Origin: Caprimulgus europaeus
Lineage: Eukaryota; Chordata; Aves; Caprimulgiformes; Caprimulgidae
Reading direction: 5' to 3'
NCBI GenBank assembly: GCA_907165065.1
Contig: OU015526.1
Coordinates: 65,991,723 to 66,055,722, forward strand
Length of the DNA stretch: 64,000 nt
Shown piece by piece: positions 61,270-64,000 of the stretch; position 1 is the first letter of the stretch, and the number at the start of each line of letters is the position of its first letter. The notes beneath the pieces were generated by a model that saw only the letters and a program-made list of their open reading frames with translations, ran no database searches and was not told where the DNA came from. The translations under genes and the position numbers were made by a program.

Positions 61270-61720
61270 TGTCTTCATTTTGGAAAAGTAAGCCAGCCAG
61301 CATCTTTCAGTCTCTTTTAGTATGATAGGGTTTCCATTTCCTGACCAACATCATAGCCTTTTTCTGCCTCTGTTTAGGGAAACTAATTTCTGCAAATATG
61401 AGTAGTCAGAACAATATATGCTATTTTGCAGGAGGTCTTACCAATTACTTTTTCAGTGGCATGCAAACTTATGTATATTGGGAATGCCTCTCCTGATTAA
61501 TCACAGTCTTTGTAACTACAACATGCTGATGACTCTCAGTTCATTTGCTAATCAAATAGCAACATGCTTTTCTTTTCCTTTACAATTTCAGATGATTATT
61601 TCGGCATGCAATTCTTGTTCCTACTTTCTGAGCATATGACCTTGTAATTTGAATTGTTTCACTTGTTACTCTAGCTCTCCAAATTATTTCTTTAATACTC
61701 TGAAATTTCTGCATACTGAT
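61270..61720 (-). mobile_element. Ancient antisense CR1/L3-type LINE relic
   Basis: Read antisense, the order of blocks follows amniote CR1 ORF2 consensus over about 450 bp. On the + strand these are cagtctcttttagtatgata (the LRERLxEL region), atcatagcctttttctgcct (the RxxTKMI region), agtcagaacaatatatgcta followed by ggaggtcttaccaa (the CxQFW and VRPHLE region), aatgcctctcctgattaatc (the ILGCI region), and tgaccttgtaatttgaattg (the KCKVLH region). No frame is intact and no terminus is visible. Confidence 0.6.
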
Positions 61721-64000
61721 GATACTGCTTTTGTTAAAACACTGCTGGGGGCTTTTGTGTTGAAGCTATTAAAGAGGATTTTTAACTATGGTTGGTCCAA
61801 AGTTCAGTCTTTGAGACTTCAGTTTAGTGTCCTCCTCAGCACAAATCACTTCTCTTCATAGCCAGATTATAAGAAAATTGCAAGAACAGGTATTTAAGAG
61901 GAAGAGCACTCTTTGTAGGGCATTGAGTATGTAAGATCCCCAAGGAGTATGAAATAATAAGAAAAATGTATTAAAAAATGTGTGAGAGCAATGCACTGAT
62001 CAGGGCATTTACTGGAGGAAAAAAAAAACAAACCCCTAAATAAATAATGAGATATCAATGGATTTGGCCTGAAATAAAGGTGAAGTAATCCTGATCAGCA
62101 GCAGTATCACAGGCAGCAGAAGTGATTCTCATGCAGCAGCTTTGAAGTCTGGTACCCAAAGCAATGACAATGAAATCTCCAACAGCTTTCAGAAGGGGAC
62201 TCAACAGCCCCACAGAAGTCATAGTAACTCTCTGATAATCTGTGGTGAATTCTTAATATTCTGAGAAGGGAGGAAAGCAGTTTCCTATAGTATGTAGTTC
62301 AAAAGTATTGGATAGATTTGAGGAACTACATCCCTTCCTTTTTAAGGTATTTTGTATGTTAATAACCATACAAAGTTAGTTCTAGTTACATTGCACATTT
62401 CTGCATTACTATTACTGTTAAAATAAGCTAATTTTTACTCAAAAATGGAAATAAAATAAAATAGTATTGATGTCCACATCAATCAAACACACTGCTCAAA
62501 AATTACCGTAGTATCAAAGTCATACCTGATACAAAGTCATGTCCAAAACAATTCAATAATTTCAGCTTTCCCCTATAAGAATAGCCAAATGACCTTTTTT
62601 GGCCTATCAAAAGGCAGAAAGAAGAAATGAAAATTTTCTTTTCAAATAGTCACTTTAAAAGGGCATTTTTATCTCCTTTTGACAGTATAGAGTTTAGTTT
62701 TATGTCAGACTATATAGTTCAGTTCAGATCACTAGATAAATTAAAAACTTGAACTTATGCTGGTGTTCCTGACCCTTGGCCAATCTTTAATGTGTTTTAA
62801 CAGTTTTCCACTATCTCAGTGACTCATTCTGTAAATCAAAACTGCCTTCATGAAATCCAGATGAGTGATATTCACTACTCCTCTTCCTGTCAGTTCATTA
62901 ATAGTGGTGAAGACTCCAGCCGTGGGTTTGGGGAGTATTTTTTTTCCACATATATCTGTGGGTAGTATAATATGATTTCATTATTTTCTCTCCTATTCAC
63001 CAAGGACCTGGTATCCTCCTTCATTTGCATTGACAGGACCAAATATTGAAACAATCTCATCCACAGAGGATTAAATAAAAAAAAAAAAATCCATCTTTTT
63101 GTGGAAATTTGCAACTTCTTGCAAAACTGTAGTTTTGATTGTGGTAAGTGAATTTCACATGGCTAAATTAGACTTTTGGCACTGGAGGATGTAGATTCTG
63201 GGGAGTTGTAGTCCATTAATAGCCTTGGCTTTTTAAATTTTGTCCGTTAGTGACAGAGCTAAATTTACTGGTGTTATTTATTTCAATGATATAAAGCCAA
63301 TAAAGCTTCTGTCCTCAGGTACCATTTTGAAAATGCATCAGAGCCTCTTCTGTCCTTGTGTCTCCCCACTCTTTACTAACCTGTAAAATGACAGATGGGC
63401 CATGCTTCTTCTTCAGAAATGTCCAGAAGACAATACTGAATCAATAGCATGATACTTAGTTCAGTAGAGAATTGGAAACACAGTGCAAAAATTTTGCATT
63501 TTGGTACTGTCAGTTGTATTTTTATTGCTGATGTAATTAGTGGCATTATCCCATATTTATATTTATTGATCTAAAGTAATATTTATTAAAAAAGATTCCC
63601 ATGTGTTTGGAACTACAGGAATATTCAGGAGATGTACACATTTCTTCTGTTACTGTTCATACTCACACCCTTCTTCTACTTCTTTTCTCTAAAATAGTAA
63701 TTCCACTCTAACTTTAATATAGTTAAAGGGGAAAATCTGCCTGCTCCCTGGGCCTCACCTCAGCACAGTCTCCAGCACAGCAGTACTAACATTTGTGTGG
63801 CCACACTGTAAGCCAGATCAGAGGGAAGTAGTGAACTAATCTTTTTTTTTTCTCATAGTTTGTGGGAATGCTGGGCTGTGAGCAGGGTGAAGCCAAGGCC
63901 ATATCTTTCAGCCCAGTGAAATTTCAGCATTTGTGTGAGATTACGTGGTTATAACCACACTTAATCTTGTTTACTTTCTTCTGTGACTGTAGAATTGTAG

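Larger units (their letters stand above)
58551..64000 (+). other. ZNF827: Intron 8 of ZNF827 (5' part)
   Basis: At least 5.45 kb of intron. I looked for C-x2-C finger codons or the expected ETEKIVLE-type exon start and saw none, so the gene continues beyond the window. It contains an old antisense CR1 relic (about 61.27-61.72 kb) and a 22-bp palindrome (61109-61130). The blocks 58.6-61.0 kb and 61.8-64.0 kb hold nothing I can name apart from short A or T runs, such as A12 near 63078. Confidence 0.8.

Noticed and set aside
1..64000. tRNA, rRNA, CRISPR array or bacterial-type operon
   Set aside because: No cloverleaf, rRNA block or regularly spaced repeat array was seen, and the spliced gene structure and CR1 content show this is bird nuclear DNA.

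Overview
This is vertebrate, almost certainly bird, nuclear DNA. Three things point to a bird: several CR1 LINEs ending in the short ATTCTGTG-type 3' repeats, an antisense LTR fragment of a kind common in avian genomes, and a well-conserved multi-exon zinc-finger gene with long introns. I cannot name the species.

I can support one protein-coding gene. Seven consecutive internal exons on the + strand encode the amino-terminal two thirds of a ZNF827-type C2H2 zinc-finger protein. They lie at 8883-9893, 14679-14851, 26726-27209, 39814-40047, 53008-53256, 53964-54021 and 58447-58550. Every junction is GT-AG and every phase fits the next, giving 2313 nt (about 771 codons) of open frame. The first coding exon (expected to carry the short NuRD-binding amino terminus) and the exons for the carboxy-terminal zinc fingers are not in the window. 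Exon numbers assume a single coding exon upstream. In order, the exons supply a long Ser-rich low-complexity region with short predicted helices (exon 2), zinc fingers 1-3 (exons 3 and 4), three repeats of a [VI]KEEP ... S-V-K-x-A-S-x-x-L unit (exons 4, 5 and 6), and a Ser/Thr-rich linker (exons 7 and 8).

Everything else is intron. Intron 1 (1-8882, 5' end outside) holds an L2-like relic and a long pyrimidine tract. Intron 2 (9894-14678) holds simple repeats. Intron 3 (14852-26725) holds a very old CR1/L3-type relic and a 1.6 kb 5'-truncated CR1 with a dead reverse transcriptase. Intron 4 (27210-39813) holds three CR1 pieces and a 45-bp-period duplication. Intron 5 (40048-53007) holds an unassigned ORF, a nested CR1 cluster that includes an ORF1 esterase remnant, and an LTR fragment. 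Introns 6 and 7 look unique. Intron 8 (from 58551) holds an old antisense CR1 relic.

I found no RNA gene, CRISPR array, promoter or second gene, and no clearly new biological system. The observations most worth checking are an in-frame perfect-consensus splice donor inside exon 2, the exon-encoded SUMO-consensus repeats, the internally deleted CR1 with esterase remnant, and the 91-codon intronic ORF with a presequence-like amino terminus.
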